Shown: positions 1-7,580, counted from the stretch's first letter. The stretch is 64,000 nucleotides of DNA from Ruminococcus sp. (GCA_018376535.1 JAHABC010000003.1:62001-126000); one strand, 5' to 3'. Program-made: numbers and translations. Notes: generated by a model not told the origin, from the sequence alone.

Positions 1-308
1 TACATACTTTGTTTTTCAGTAGAGTAGTAAACATTCATGCAGTTTGCATCGATAATCTCATTAGGTAGATATCCAAGTTTTTCTTTTGAAAGGTTTTTAT
101 ATAGTTCATTAAAGCTACTAAAACGATATAAATTTGTAACTACAACTTGTAATTTAACTTTTGCATTATCCATAAGGGAAAATTCTATGAAATCGCCTAC
201 TTGCACTTGTTGACGTTTTTCATCATACAATCTAACTTCAATAGTTTTAGTTTGATTTTTAATTTTATTAAAGGGTTCTTGCATCAATTTCATTGAATGT
301 ATTAACAA
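1..308 (-). CDS. ASCH-domain protein, 3' end beyond window
   Basis: This reading frame is open to the left window edge, so only the N-terminal part is present. The translation contains an ASCH-type core (KTIEVRLYDEKRQ followed by VGDFIEF), typical of small Firmicutes ASCH proteins of about 110-120 residues. ASCH domains belong to the PUA-like fold and are thought to bind RNA, but no specific substrate can be read from the sequence. The start is taken as TTG at 308, eight bases after a GGAAG ribosome binding site at 317-321; an in-frame ATG at 293 is the alternative but lies far from that site. The gene lies just beyond the truncated tRNA repeat, so it is probably the original chromosomal neighbour of the initiator tRNA. 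Confidence 0.7.
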   Translation of the reverse strand, partial: MLIHSMKLMQEPFNKIKNQTKTIEVRLYDEKRQQVQVGDFIEFSLMDNAKVKLQVVVTNLYRFSSFNELYKNLSKEKLGYLPNEIIDANCMNVYYSTEKQSM

Positions 309-384
309 TTCAAACACTTCCTTTAAGTGAATATGTAATTTACATAAATTATAACATATTTTTTATTAATCATCAATAGAAATA

Positions 385-439
385 AATAAAAAAACCAACT
401 ACCTAATCGATAGTTGGAAAATTTGGTTGCGGAAGCTGG
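385..439. repeat. 55-bp direct repeat, distal copy (tRNA 3' end plus terminator)
   Basis: This copy matches 6497-6551 at 53 of 55 positions by eye. It holds a terminator hairpin, the CCA end and the 3' acceptor side of the initiator tRNA. The two copies flank about 6.1 kb with the GH5, AraC and GH9/GH16 genes, in the arrangement expected of attachment-site repeats left when an element inserts at a tRNA 3' end. No integrase gene is present. Confidence 0.85.
388..417 (-). terminator. Rho-independent terminator copy
   Basis: On the minus strand a stem with arms CCAACTATC and (one mismatch) GGTAGTTGG is followed by seven T. It is nearly identical to the terminator behind the intact initiator tRNA at 6500-6529 and is part of the same 55-bp repeat. 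No complete gene remains directly upstream of it on this strand. Confidence 0.7.
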
Positions 440-451
440 TCAGGTTATGAG
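424..451 (-). pseudogene. Truncated initiator tRNA-Met relic
   Basis: Read on the minus strand this piece keeps the 3' half of the anticodon loop (CTCATAACC), then jumps across the variable loop and most of the T arm to the 3' acceptor strand and CCA. Compared with the intact gene at 6536-6612 it lacks the whole 5' half and about 20 internal bases, and has one base change in the acceptor strand. It cannot fold as a tRNA. Confidence 0.75.
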
Positions 452-685
452 AACTGAAATCTAATAGATAAAAATCCATATTTTAAATGTATTTCTAGCT
501 ATCATCTTAAAAAGGGCGACTGCATTCATAAGTTCATGTAAGTATTAATCTTTTAAGTGATAACATTAACCAAAAATCCATCTTATAAATTAAGACAATT
601 TTTTGATTATCTTTGTATTATTTATTAAGGATTATATAACATACTCCCCCACCTAAAGAAGTGGAGGACTTTTTGCTGAAATTGG
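452..685. other. Gene-free stretch with palindromic end-like sequence
   Basis: No coding frame or ribosome binding site was found here. An imperfect hairpin at 643-670 (arms around CCCAC and GTGGAGG, then TTTTT on the plus strand) resembles the subterminal palindromes of IS200/IS605-type elements, but no transposase is present and no boundary can be set. The rest is AT-rich with no structure I recognise. Confidence 0.35.
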
Positions 686-1711
686 TTAAAAATATTTTTT
701 TAAATCTTCAAAGATTGGTTTAGTATGTTCATCTGTTAAACCAAAATCCAAGGATTTATAACACCATGCAGAACGACCTATTCCAAACCTTTCAAAAGCT
801 GAGTGAATATTTTTGTACCATTCTAAAGTACTATCTAAGTCAGCTAAATTGATTACGCCATATTCACCACAATATAGAGGTACATTTCTTTCTTCTGCTA
901 CTTTTACAGCTTGTGTAAATTGCCATTCAAAGAATTCTGTTCCTACGGTAGCCGTTTTAGACTTACTTAATACACTCTGTATAGGTAAGTTGAAGCTATT
1001 TTCAAGTTCTTGATAGTGTTCTGTAGTATCTGGATATGAAAGCCTAAAATCTGCTGGCATATTATCAACCCAATAAGCCCCTTGATGTGTAAATATTAAA
1101 GGCTCATAACAGTGGAAGTTATAAACAATCTTATCATCATATGGTAGAGGTAAATCAGGAATAGCCTCAATACTATTATGCCAATATCCACCAATTAAGA
1201 TATATATATCAGGGGCAAACTTTCTAATGCGTGATATACACTCTTTTGAAATATCATTCCAAATAGCACCATATTCTTTGTTAGTAACTTCATTTAGTAG
1301 TTCAAAGGCTATTCTATTAGAGTACTTACCAAAATGTTTAGCTAAGTATTCCCAAAGTTTGTAAAATCTTTCTTGAAGTCTATCATCTTCAAAAAAACCA
1401 TTTTGGCATTCTTTAGGGTCAAAAGAAAAGCCATAAGTTTTATGTAAGTCTATTATTAAGTTTAGACCATACTTTTCACACCAATCCACAACTTTTTGAA
1501 GATATTGCAATCCACTATTTAGATAGTTTCCATTGTCATCTTCTAATAAGTTGTAGTCTATAGGTAGTCTAATATGGTCTATGTTCCAAGTAGATACTTT
1601 TTTAAAGTCATCTTCTGTTATAAAATTATCATAAGTTTCCTTTGAGTAATCGCATTGAGAGAACCAGCCCCCAAAATTAACACCTTTTTGATACCCAATA
1701 AATTTTTTCAT
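686..1711 (-). CDS. CelC-like cytoplasmic GH5 endoglucanase
   Basis: This is a glycoside hydrolase family 5 enzyme of 341 residues that should hydrolyse internal beta-1,4 (possibly mixed-linkage) glucan bonds with retention. The sequence runs colinear with Clostridium thermocellum CelC as I remember it, from the N-terminal GVNFGGW motif onward. The acid/base glutamate is E141 in ELLNEV, and the nucleophile is E283 in YCGEYG. There is no signal peptide, linker or dockerin, so it probably acts inside the cell on imported oligosaccharides. The ATG at 1711 follows a GAAAGGAC ribosome binding site. A divergent AraC regulator starts 240 bp upstream and the secreted GH9/GH16 enzyme lies beyond it, suggesting a shared glucan-use locus. 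The exact GH5 subfamily and preferred substrate are inferred. Confidence 0.9.
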   Translation of the reverse strand: MKKFIGYQKGVNFGGWFSQCDYSKETYDNFITEDDFKKVSTWNIDHIRLPIDYNLLEDDNGNYLNSGLQYLQKVVDWCEKYGLNLIIDLHKTYGFSFDPKECQNGFFEDDRLQERFYKLWEYLAKHFGKYSNRIAFELLNEVTNKEYGAIWNDISKECISRIRKFAPDIYILIGGYWHNSIEAIPDLPLPYDDKIVYNFHCYEPLIFTHQGAYWVDNMPADFRLSYPDTTEHYQELENSFNLPIQSVLSKSKTATVGTEFFEWQFTQAVKVAEERNVPLYCGEYGVINLADLDSTLEWYKNIHSAFERFGIGRSAWCYKSLDFGLTDEHTKPIFEDLKKYF

Positions 1712-1739
1712 AGTGTATAAGTCCTTTCTATTTTTTTAG

Positions 1740-1779
1740 ATTAAATGGAATACTATATTTTGTTAGTATTCCATTTAAT
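1740..1779 (-). promoter_or_regulatory. 16-bp perfect inverted repeat before the GH5 gene
   Basis: ATTAAATGGAATACTA and its exact complement are separated by eight bases, about 30 bases ahead of the GH5 start codon. There is no T run after it in the GH5 direction, so it is unlikely to be a terminator. It may be an operator or a 5' leader hairpin that affects mRNA stability or translation. Confidence 0.55.
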
Positions 1780-1882
1780 GGTTATATTTATATCGTAAGT
1801 CTGGGATTTAATCTATGTATATATAATATCAAAATAGATGATGTTAATATATCACTTAAGTTGCTTTTATAGTAGAATATTG

Positions 1883-1914
1883 ATATTGAATTTATCCTTT
1901 CAATATGATATAAT
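1883..1914 (+). promoter_or_regulatory. AraC gene promoter with overlapping inverted repeat
   Basis: A sigma-A type promoter has -35 TTGAAT at 1886-1891, a 17-bp spacer and -10 TATAAT at 1909-1914. An inverted repeat ATATTGAA/TTCAATAT (1883-1890 and 1899-1906) covers the -35 box and spacer and is a good candidate for an autoregulatory operator. The promoter position rules out the earlier in-frame ATG at 1838 as the AraC start. Confidence 0.75.
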
Positions 1915-1948
1915 CTTAAGTAAGTTCTATATTAAGGTGGTTTTTACT

Positions 1949-2902
1949 GTGAATATTAACATTATATGCGATATCTTAAAGTTGCTATTGGTACAAAAGC
2001 TAACGCTTTTAGAAATTTCAAATAGCTTAAGCATTAAACCAATTGTGATATCTAAAAATATTGAATATCTATTGGAAAATGACTTTATACTTGAAGTCAA
2101 TGGGCTATACTCTATAAGTCCAAAAATTATAGATGATATAGTAAAAAAAGGACTTATCCCCTACTTACAAGAAGCATCTAACAATGATTACTGCAACTTT
2201 TTAATACATCAACGTGAAGATAATTTTGAACATATCTCTTTTGACCGTGAAGTTGCTTTTTACGAAAGCATATGTTCTGGCAACATGGAAAAAGTTAAAC
2301 TCTTATCTACTCCACTATGTAGCAAAGGATATGGTATACTAAGTACAGACGCTTTAAGAAACTTAAAATATCATTTTATAATATCTACAGCGTTAATTAC
2401 TCGATTTTGTATCAATTCGGGAATGACTTTTGAAGAAGGTTACAACTTAAGCGATATGTTTATTATTAAGGCTGACCAATGTACTACTCAACAAGAAGTT
2501 CATAATTTGCACTATAATATGATTATTAAGTTTACTAAACGTATGTATAGCATAAATAATAACAAGATATACTCTAAGCAAATAGTTAAAGCTATAGATT
2601 ATATAAGTGACCATCTACATAGCAAGATTAGAGTGGAAGATATTGCCGATTATCTTAACTTAAGTGTAGCATACCTTTCAAGGCTTTTTAAATCGGAAGT
2701 TGGTATAGTATTAAGCGAATATATTAATATAAAAAAAGTAGAGTCTGCTTCAAGTATGTTACAATATTCTAAATTTAACGATTTGGAAATAAGCGAAATG
2801 TTGGAATTTAGTTCTCAAAGCTATTTTATAAAGGTGTTTAAAAAGTACACTGGTATGACTCCTAAAGAGTACAAGAGTAGATATAGATTTGACATTCTGT
2901 AA
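1949..2902 (+). CDS. AraC-family transcriptional regulator
   Basis: The protein has 317 residues. The C-terminal third holds the two helix-turn-helix motifs of the AraC/XylS family (IADYLNLSVAYLSRLFKSEVG and the QSYFIKVFKKYTGMTPKEY region). The N-terminus looks like a small winged-helix segment, and the middle (LSTDALRNLKYHF) resembles a region common in Clostridia AraC regulators. No membrane segment or sugar-binding domain is evident, so the inducer is unknown. The start is GTG at 1949, eight bases after AAGGTGG, with a promoter just upstream. It sits divergently between GH5 and convergently to GH9/GH16, so it probably controls glucan degradation; this is inference. Confidence 0.85.
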   Translation: MNINIICDILKLLLVQKLTLLEISNSLSIKPIVISKNIEYLLENDFILEVNGLYSISPKIIDDIVKKGLIPYLQEASNNDYCNFLIHQREDNFEHISFDREVAFYESICSGNMEKVKLLSTPLCSKGYGILSTDALRNLKYHFIISTALITRFCINSGMTFEEGYNLSDMFIIKADQCTTQQEVHNLHYNMIIKFTKRMYSINNNKIYSKQIVKAIDYISDHLHSKIRVEDIADYLNLSVAYLSRLFKSEVGIVLSEYINIKKVESASSMLQYSKFNDLEISEMLEFSSQSYFIKVFKKYTGMTPKEYKSRYRFDIL

Positions 2903-2907
2903 AAGTA

Positions 2908-2937
2908 AAGATAAGGCATACAAGTATGCCTTATCTT
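2908..2937. terminator. Bidirectional hairpin between convergent AraC and GH9 genes
   Basis: A perfect 14-bp stem (AAGATAAGGCATAC and its complement) with a two-base loop lies between the stop codons of the convergent AraC and GH9/GH16 genes. The T runs on either side are weak. It probably ends transcription from both sides. Confidence 0.6.
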
Positions 2938-2961
2938 AATAATATGTTTGAATATTCTACA

Positions 2962-5900
2962 CTATTCTTTATATGTAACCCATTGATAGTTAGCAGTTAA
3001 TGGAGTAGTACCATCATAATGATTAAGCCAATCATCTACACCAGTACCTGGCCAAACGTTCATCATAATTTTACCAGGGGTACTTGGGATATTTGTAGTA
3101 GCGGAATATACTTCTTTTCCATCAACATACCAAGTAATTTTATCAGGTTGCCAATCAAAACCGTAAGTATGATAGCCTTTGGAGGCATCAAAACCCAAAT
3201 CATACATATATTCATGATTTCCAACGCCATTAGTGAAGTAGTTAAATTGAACTTTAGTAGTATCTTTACCTAAAACTTCAATATCTATTTCGTCCCAAGG
3301 GTTATTGTCGGAAGGACCTGTATAGATAAAGAAAGAAGATACTACACCATCATTTTTAATAGCTTGCATTGAAGTTTCATAGTATCCATAGTGATAGAAA
3401 TCGTTGGTACGATATTCAGCACCTGAATAATTATATTGATTAGTTTTATCTTCATCAATAGTAAGGCTTAGACGGCCACTATCTATAACAGCATTTTCCT
3501 TAAACCAACCACAATCGAAAAAACCGCCATTTCCCCAACCATCAGAAGCTATAAACATACTTGATAAACCTTTTCTAAAATCTGCAATAGATGTTGCATT
3601 TTCGTCCATTGGAGTACCATAGTCTATTATTTCATCATTTGGTGTAGGTTCAGTAGTTGAAGGTGGATTAGGCTTTATATCGCTATCGCTTAAGATATCA
3701 TGTTTTAGTTTAACAAGGTCTAATATATCAATATTACCGTCTTCGTTTATATCTAAGTCGGTGCTATCGGTGGATATATCTAATATATACTTTTTTAATC
3801 TTAATAGTTTGCTAATGTTTGAAGATGGTTCTACTGGTGTAGAGTTGTTATCTTTCATAGCATATGATAGTAGATTAATAAAAGGAGAGTTCCAATATAT
3901 AGTAACCTCATTAGTTGAGTAGCTTTCAGCATTATCAACATAACATTTGGCAGGAGGTTCGTCCATTAGAAGAGCTTCTGCAAAGTTATCTTCTAAGTTT
4001 TGATTTACACCACCTACAAGCATACCATATACGGCGTGTTCGCTTTTCATAGAAGGTCTATGGTGTGGGTGTTCAGGTGATACTGTACCATATCCAGTAA
4101 CAAAAGAAGTTCCTAAAGCGTTTTTACCTAATAGATAGTTTAACTGTTCGTTAGCGATAGATGCATATTCACTATTTTCACTTATGGAGTTTGCAAAGTA
4201 TAAATCCATACCATTATTAGCGATGGTCATATTGCTACCCCAATTGAATTTACTAACAGATACACCATATCCATCATTTTGAGAAGTTGAAACTAAACTA
4301 TTTGCAGAATTTATAACATATTTTGATATCTTTTCTACTATTTCAGGATTTTTAAGTTCACTATTTGCAGAAAGATATGCAAAGTTTCCATATTCGCCAA
4401 CAGTAGCCCAATCAAGTCCACTGGATACCATACTACTTGCCATAGTTTCAAAGTCGTTTAGATACTTACTATCACCAGTAGCTTTGAATAGTTGAGCAGT
4501 AGCCCAATATCTTTCGTCACGGTCATTAGTGTCGCCATAGTCACCAGTAGTGATATCTTTAGGATTGCTATATATCAAGTTAGGATTTTCTTCTAAGAAT
4601 GTATATGCTAACTTAGAACGTTCTAAACATAGTTCTGCGAAGTCTTGGTCAATATCTTTGTAGTATTCATAAGCCATGGACATTACGGCACAGAAGTCAG
4701 CAGTAGCAGTAGTAGTTACAGGAGTAACTATTAACTCTTCTGTTTCATACTGAGGCATAATATACCCAGGGAAGTTAGCACAAGTAACTTTATGATGTAC
4801 TCCACCAGTAGATAAATCTTGCATTTTTAGAAGCCAATCTAATTCATAGCGAACTTCATCTAAAATATCAGCAATACCATTTCCGCTTTCTGGAATACCT
4901 ACGCTATCAGTAAAGATTGATGGATTGTTATCATAGGCAAGAAGTAAATCTGCTACAGCTTTAGAACCTGCTACTACATATCTACCATAGTCACCAGCAT
5001 CATGCCAACCGCCTGATACGTCTATCTTTTCAGTAGTTCCATAGATAGTTGCTAAAGTATCGTGACAAGTTGAATGTCCTACGTTAGTATCTTCTACTTC
5101 TGTTCCACATCTTTGTAAGTAGAACATCTTTAAAGTATCATTAAGTAGACTATCATAGGTGTTAGAGGCTATGTTGAAGTTATAAGATTTTCCTAAAGTT
5201 TCAGTTTGAATGTAGTATGTACCTTCAGTTTTAACGTTTGAAAAGTCACCATAGCATAGAGTTTCATTAGCCTTAGAGTATACCTTTTCATTTGATAGTG
5301 TTCCAGAATAGACTACTTCGTTAGTATTAGCATCTACTACATCAAAAGTAGTACCTTCAAGATTTTCACCTTTAAATACTGCTATCTTATCTGCATTTGG
5401 AAGATATCCTACTTGATTAGTATGAATATAGTTTTCATCTTTTTTAAATTCAGAATAGTCTACTTGACTATCATCTACTAAAGTAAGAGATACATTATCT
5501 AAATATATATTATGTGGTGAGTTGTCACCATCACCTTTTTGCTCTCCGCAGTTGAACACTAACTTAGAAAATAGGTCGCTATTATATTCCATAGTGAAGT
5601 CTATTTCCATATGTTTAGTTTCGCCAGCTACTAAATCGATGCTTTTCCAAGTATAAGCGGTGTAACTTCCACCGTTTTCTTGTAGAATACACTCTATAAG
5701 TCTGCTTGTGTCGGAAGAAATATCAAAACTTAAATGATACTGTCCGTTCTTATATAGTGGAACTATATTGTAGTATGCTTGTACACCATAGTTTAGAGTA
5801 CCTACATCTTGTATGGCTATATCCAGTTTGCCGTCTTTTACGGATACGGTAGCATCTGCACCACTGGAAGCGTCTATATAACTACCCCAACCTTTTAAAG

Positions 5901-6027
5901 CATTATCAAATGTGCCATTTTTAATTAATTCTTTAGGTGTACCTTCAGCGAATACACCTATAGAAGCTACATTAGTACTAACCATTACTAAAGATACGAT
6001 TCCACTAAGTATTTTTTTTAAATTCAT
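2962..6027 (-). CDS. Secreted GH9 cellulase - dockerin - GH16 glucanase
   Basis: This 1021-residue enzyme carries two catalytic domains. A signal peptide covers about residues 1-28. A CBM4/9-like beta-sandwich (about 31-185) is followed by the Ig-like domain that precedes many GH9 enzymes (about 197-285, TNQVGYLP). The GH9 domain (about 290-725) has the WHDAGDYG motif with the catalytic Asp pair, the HPHHRPS motif and a late NE pair. A shortened type I dockerin (about 740-782) has one complete calcium loop (DINEDGNIDILD) and only the helix of the first repeat. A Pro/Thr linker leads to a C-terminal GH16 domain with the catalytic DEIDIE motif. It should cut cellulose and beta-1,3-1,4-glucans outside the cell, possibly attached to a cellulosome. 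A dockerin placed between two catalytic domains is unusual. Confidence 0.92.
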   Translation of the reverse strand: MNLKKILSGIVSLVMVSTNVASIGVFAEGTPKELIKNGTFDNALKGWGSYIDASSGADATVSVKDGKLDIAIQDVGTLNYGVQAYYNIVPLYKNGQYHLSFDISSDTSRLIECILQENGGSYTAYTWKSIDLVAGETKHMEIDFTMEYNSDLFSKLVFNCGEQKGDGDNSPHNIYLDNVSLTLVDDSQVDYSEFKKDENYIHTNQVGYLPNADKIAVFKGENLEGTTFDVVDANTNEVVYSGTLSNEKVYSKANETLCYGDFSNVKTEGTYYIQTETLGKSYNFNIASNTYDSLLNDTLKMFYLQRCGTEVEDTNVGHSTCHDTLATIYGTTEKIDVSGGWHDAGDYGRYVVAGSKAVADLLLAYDNNPSIFTDSVGIPESGNGIADILDEVRYELDWLLKMQDLSTGGVHHKVTCANFPGYIMPQYETEELIVTPVTTTATADFCAVMSMAYEYYKDIDQDFAELCLERSKLAYTFLEENPNLIYSNPKDITTGDYGDTNDRDERYWATAQLFKATGDSKYLNDFETMASSMVSSGLDWATVGEYGNFAYLSANSELKNPEIVEKISKYVINSANSLVSTSQNDGYGVSVSKFNWGSNMTIANNGMDLYFANSISENSEYASIANEQLNYLLGKNALGTSFVTGYGTVSPEHPHHRPSMKSEHAVYGMLVGGVNQNLEDNFAEALLMDEPPAKCYVDNAESYSTNEVTIYWNSPFINLLSYAMKDNNSTPVEPSSNISKLLRLKKYILDISTDSTDLDINEDGNIDILDLVKLKHDILSDSDIKPNPPSTTEPTPNDEIIDYGTPMDENATSIADFRKGLSSMFIASDGWGNGGFFDCGWFKENAVIDSGRLSLTIDEDKTNQYNYSGAEYRTNDFYHYGYYETSMQAIKNDGVVSSFFIYTGPSDNNPWDEIDIEVLGKDTTKVQFNYFTNGVGNHEYMYDLGFDASKGYHTYGFDWQPDKITWYVDGKEVYSATTNIPSTPGKIMMNVWPGTGVDDWLNHYDGTTPLTANYQWVTYKE

Positions 6028-6158
6028 GATTTTTTTACCCTCCCTAAATGATTCAAAAATTTTTTATTATATACTCGTTTAACCAATTTATTTATATACT
6101 CATAATACTTGAAAATAGGATTTAAATATACCATTAATATCATATTCATGGTAAAATG

Positions 6159-6179
6159 TTGATATGAAGTTTATATCAA
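6159..6179. promoter_or_regulatory. TTGATAT inverted repeat upstream of GH9 gene
   Basis: TTGATAT and ATATCAA are separated by seven bases about 130 bp ahead of the GH9/GH16 start. The plus-strand stretch at 6159-6174 matches the AraC promoter region at 1880-1895 in 13 of 16 positions, so both may be bound by the AraC regulator of this locus. No convincing sigma-A promoter was picked out next to it. Confidence 0.4.
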
Positions 6180-6344
6180 TTTAAAAATTTGTGATAAAAT
6201 CCAGAACTTAGCTATTAAAAAAATCTAATAGAAGCATCAATCTTCAAGATGTTTTATTGAAAAACCTTAAAATTTAAGAATTTTATCAAAATAGTATTTG
6301 TGAATTAAAATAATCCATTTAAAAGAGGTTAATCAAAATATTTG

Positions 6345-6467
6345 GCGTCCTTGAGGCGACAAGAGTAGAAGAAATCTACTATTTTAAGTAAGTTTTCATA
6401 TGTCGACTATTCGGCGACCATCAAAAACAGAAAAATCTCTAGGGCGTTCCTAGAGATTTCATTTTGA
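6345..6467 (+). other. Structured gene-free stretch ending in terminator-like hairpin
   Basis: In the gap between the GH9 start and the initiator tRNA there is a run of paired elements: AGTAGA/TCTACT at 6364-6380, an outer CGACA/TGTCG pair (6357-6361 with 6401-6405), and a 10-bp stem AAATCTCTAG/CTAGAGATTT at 6433-6459 flanked by TCAAAA and TTTTGA. The layout would fit a small plus-strand RNA with its own terminator. No known RNA family was recognised and no convincing promoter was found. Confidence 0.35.
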
Positions 6468-6496
6468 CATAGATTACATATCTATTGAATTTAAAA

Positions 6497-6535
6497 AATA
6501 AAAAAACCAACTATCTAATCGATAGTTGGAAAATT

Positions 6536-6551
<16 letters not shown>
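6497..6551. repeat. 55-bp direct repeat, tRNA-proximal copy
   Basis: This copy comprises the tRNA terminator and the last 16 bases of the intact initiator tRNA. It matches 385-439 except at two positions. Read on the tRNA strand the order is intact tRNA, terminator, cellulase cassette, then truncated tRNA end and second terminator. Confidence 0.85.
6500..6529 (-). terminator. Terminator of the initiator tRNA gene
   Basis: On the minus strand CCAACTATC pairs with GATAGTTGG across a five-base loop, followed by seven T. It begins seven bases after the tRNA CCA end and closes a single-gene tRNA transcript. Confidence 0.85.
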
Positions 6552-6612
<61 letters not shown>

Positions 6613-6647
6613 ATTTAATTTAGTGTATCTCAGCTGAGTACTTTATT

Positions 6648-6676
6648 AGTATATCATAAGATAGATAAAAAGTCAA
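6648..6676 (-). promoter_or_regulatory. Promoter of the initiator tRNA
   Basis: On the minus strand -35 TTGACT (6671-6676), a 17-bp spacer and -10 TATACT (6648-6653) lie about 35 bp before the tRNA 5' end. This is a near-consensus sigma-A promoter, as expected for a stable RNA. Confidence 0.85.
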
Positions 6677-6727
6677 TAGATAAAATAATATTCGTTAAAT
6701 ACTCACAAATATAACTTATATAAATTG

Positions 6728-6756
6728 GATATATATGTATACATTTCACATATAAT
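6728..6756 (+). promoter_or_regulatory. Possible sporulation-type promoter of the SpoIIQ-like gene
   Basis: GATATA at 6728-6733 and CATATAAT at 6749-6756 are spaced by 15 bases and resemble promoters of sporulation sigma factors (GHATA and CATAC-type elements) more than a sigma-A promoter, which lacks a well-placed -35 here. This is tentative. Confidence 0.3.
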
Positions 6757-6809
6757 TGAAGTGAATAAAAAAAGTACATAAGGGAATACTTCTAATGGAG
6801 GTGAAAAAC

Positions 6810-7541
6810 ATGGAAAGCAATCCAAAAAAGAACACTAAGACTAACAAGATGTTTTTCATAGCAGTTAGTATAAGTCTACTAATGATTTTAATAGCTTGTA
6901 TGGTAGTATATCCGCAAGTGATACCACAAAATATAGATAATCAACTAGCCGAAATGCCAGAAGATACTGCTACTATCACAGAAGAAACTACTGCTATTGA
7001 ATACAATCCTGTGGATAACAAATCGTTGGACGTTCCAAAGGTGACTACTACCGATAACACTACACAAGATACTTCAACTAAAGAAACGACTACAAAAAGT
7101 CAATCCAGTGAACCAGTTGTAAACACTGCACAAGATACATCAGCAATAATGCCAATACCAGATGGAGAGGTTCTCAATGAGTTCAGTAATGGCGAACTAG
7201 TAAAGTCTGCGACTAGTGGAATATGGCAAACTCATAACGGTGCAGATATAAAAGCTGACATAAACACTCCAGTACAAGCCATAACCGATGGCACTGTAAC
7301 TAAAGTGTATGAGGACGCTCTACTTGGAATATGCGTCACAATAGACCACAAAGATTACATTGCTAACTACTGCAACTTAGATAAAGGTGTATTAGTATCG
7401 GAAAATGATACGGTTACTAAAGGTTCTATAATTGGAACTATAGGCAACACATCAGTAAGTGAGAGTGCTTTAGATAGTCACCTACACTTTGAAGTTTTAA
7501 AGAATGGAAAGTATATAAATCCATTAGATATAATACAATAA
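6810..7541 (+). CDS. spoIIQ: SpoIIQ-like membrane-anchored M23 peptidase-fold protein
   Basis: The 243-residue protein has one N-terminal membrane helix (about residues 15-35, FFIAVSISLLMILIACMVVY), a Thr/Ser-rich spacer and a C-terminal LytM/M23 domain. The segment VLNEFSNGELVKS...IWQTHNGADI is characteristic of the SpoIIQ group of Clostridia, the forespore partner of SpoIIIAH in the engulfment channel. Both zinc motifs are present (HNGAD and HLH), so it could retain peptidoglycan endopeptidase activity, unlike Bacillus subtilis SpoIIQ. The ATG at 6810 follows GGAGG by eight bases; the earlier ATG at 6795 overlaps that site and is rejected. It stands alone between the tRNA and a terminator. 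A vegetative M23 role cannot be excluded. Confidence 0.75.
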   Translation: MESNPKKNTKTNKMFFIAVSISLLMILIACMVVYPQVIPQNIDNQLAEMPEDTATITEETTAIEYNPVDNKSLDVPKVTTTDNTTQDTSTKETTTKSQSSEPVVNTAQDTSAIMPIPDGEVLNEFSNGELVKSATSGIWQTHNGADIKADINTPVQAITDGTVTKVYEDALLGICVTIDHKDYIANYCNLDKGVLVSENDTVTKGSIIGTIGNTSVSESALDSHLHFEVLKNGKYINPLDIIQ

Positions 7542-7549
7542 CTACGAAC

Positions 7550-7576
7550 TCCCATCTAAATAGATGGGAATTTTTT
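7550..7576 (+). terminator. Terminator of the SpoIIQ-like gene
   Basis: TCCCATCT pairs with AGATGGGA across a four-base loop and is followed by TTTTTT, eight bases after the stop codon. Confidence 0.9.
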
Positions 7577-7580
7577 ATGC

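Noticed and set aside
424..451. Second functional tRNA gene beside the GH5 locus
   Set aside because: Only the 3' part with an internal deletion is present; no D arm or 5' acceptor strand exists upstream on that strand.
1838..1948. N-terminal extension of the AraC regulator to an ATG at 1838
   Set aside because: The extension spans the sigma-A promoter at 1886-1914 and lacks a ribosome site; GTG at 1949 has both in proper places.
6364..6380. CRISPR-type repeat (resembles the hairpin of Cas12a repeats)
   Set aside because: It occurs once, without spacers or cas genes nearby.
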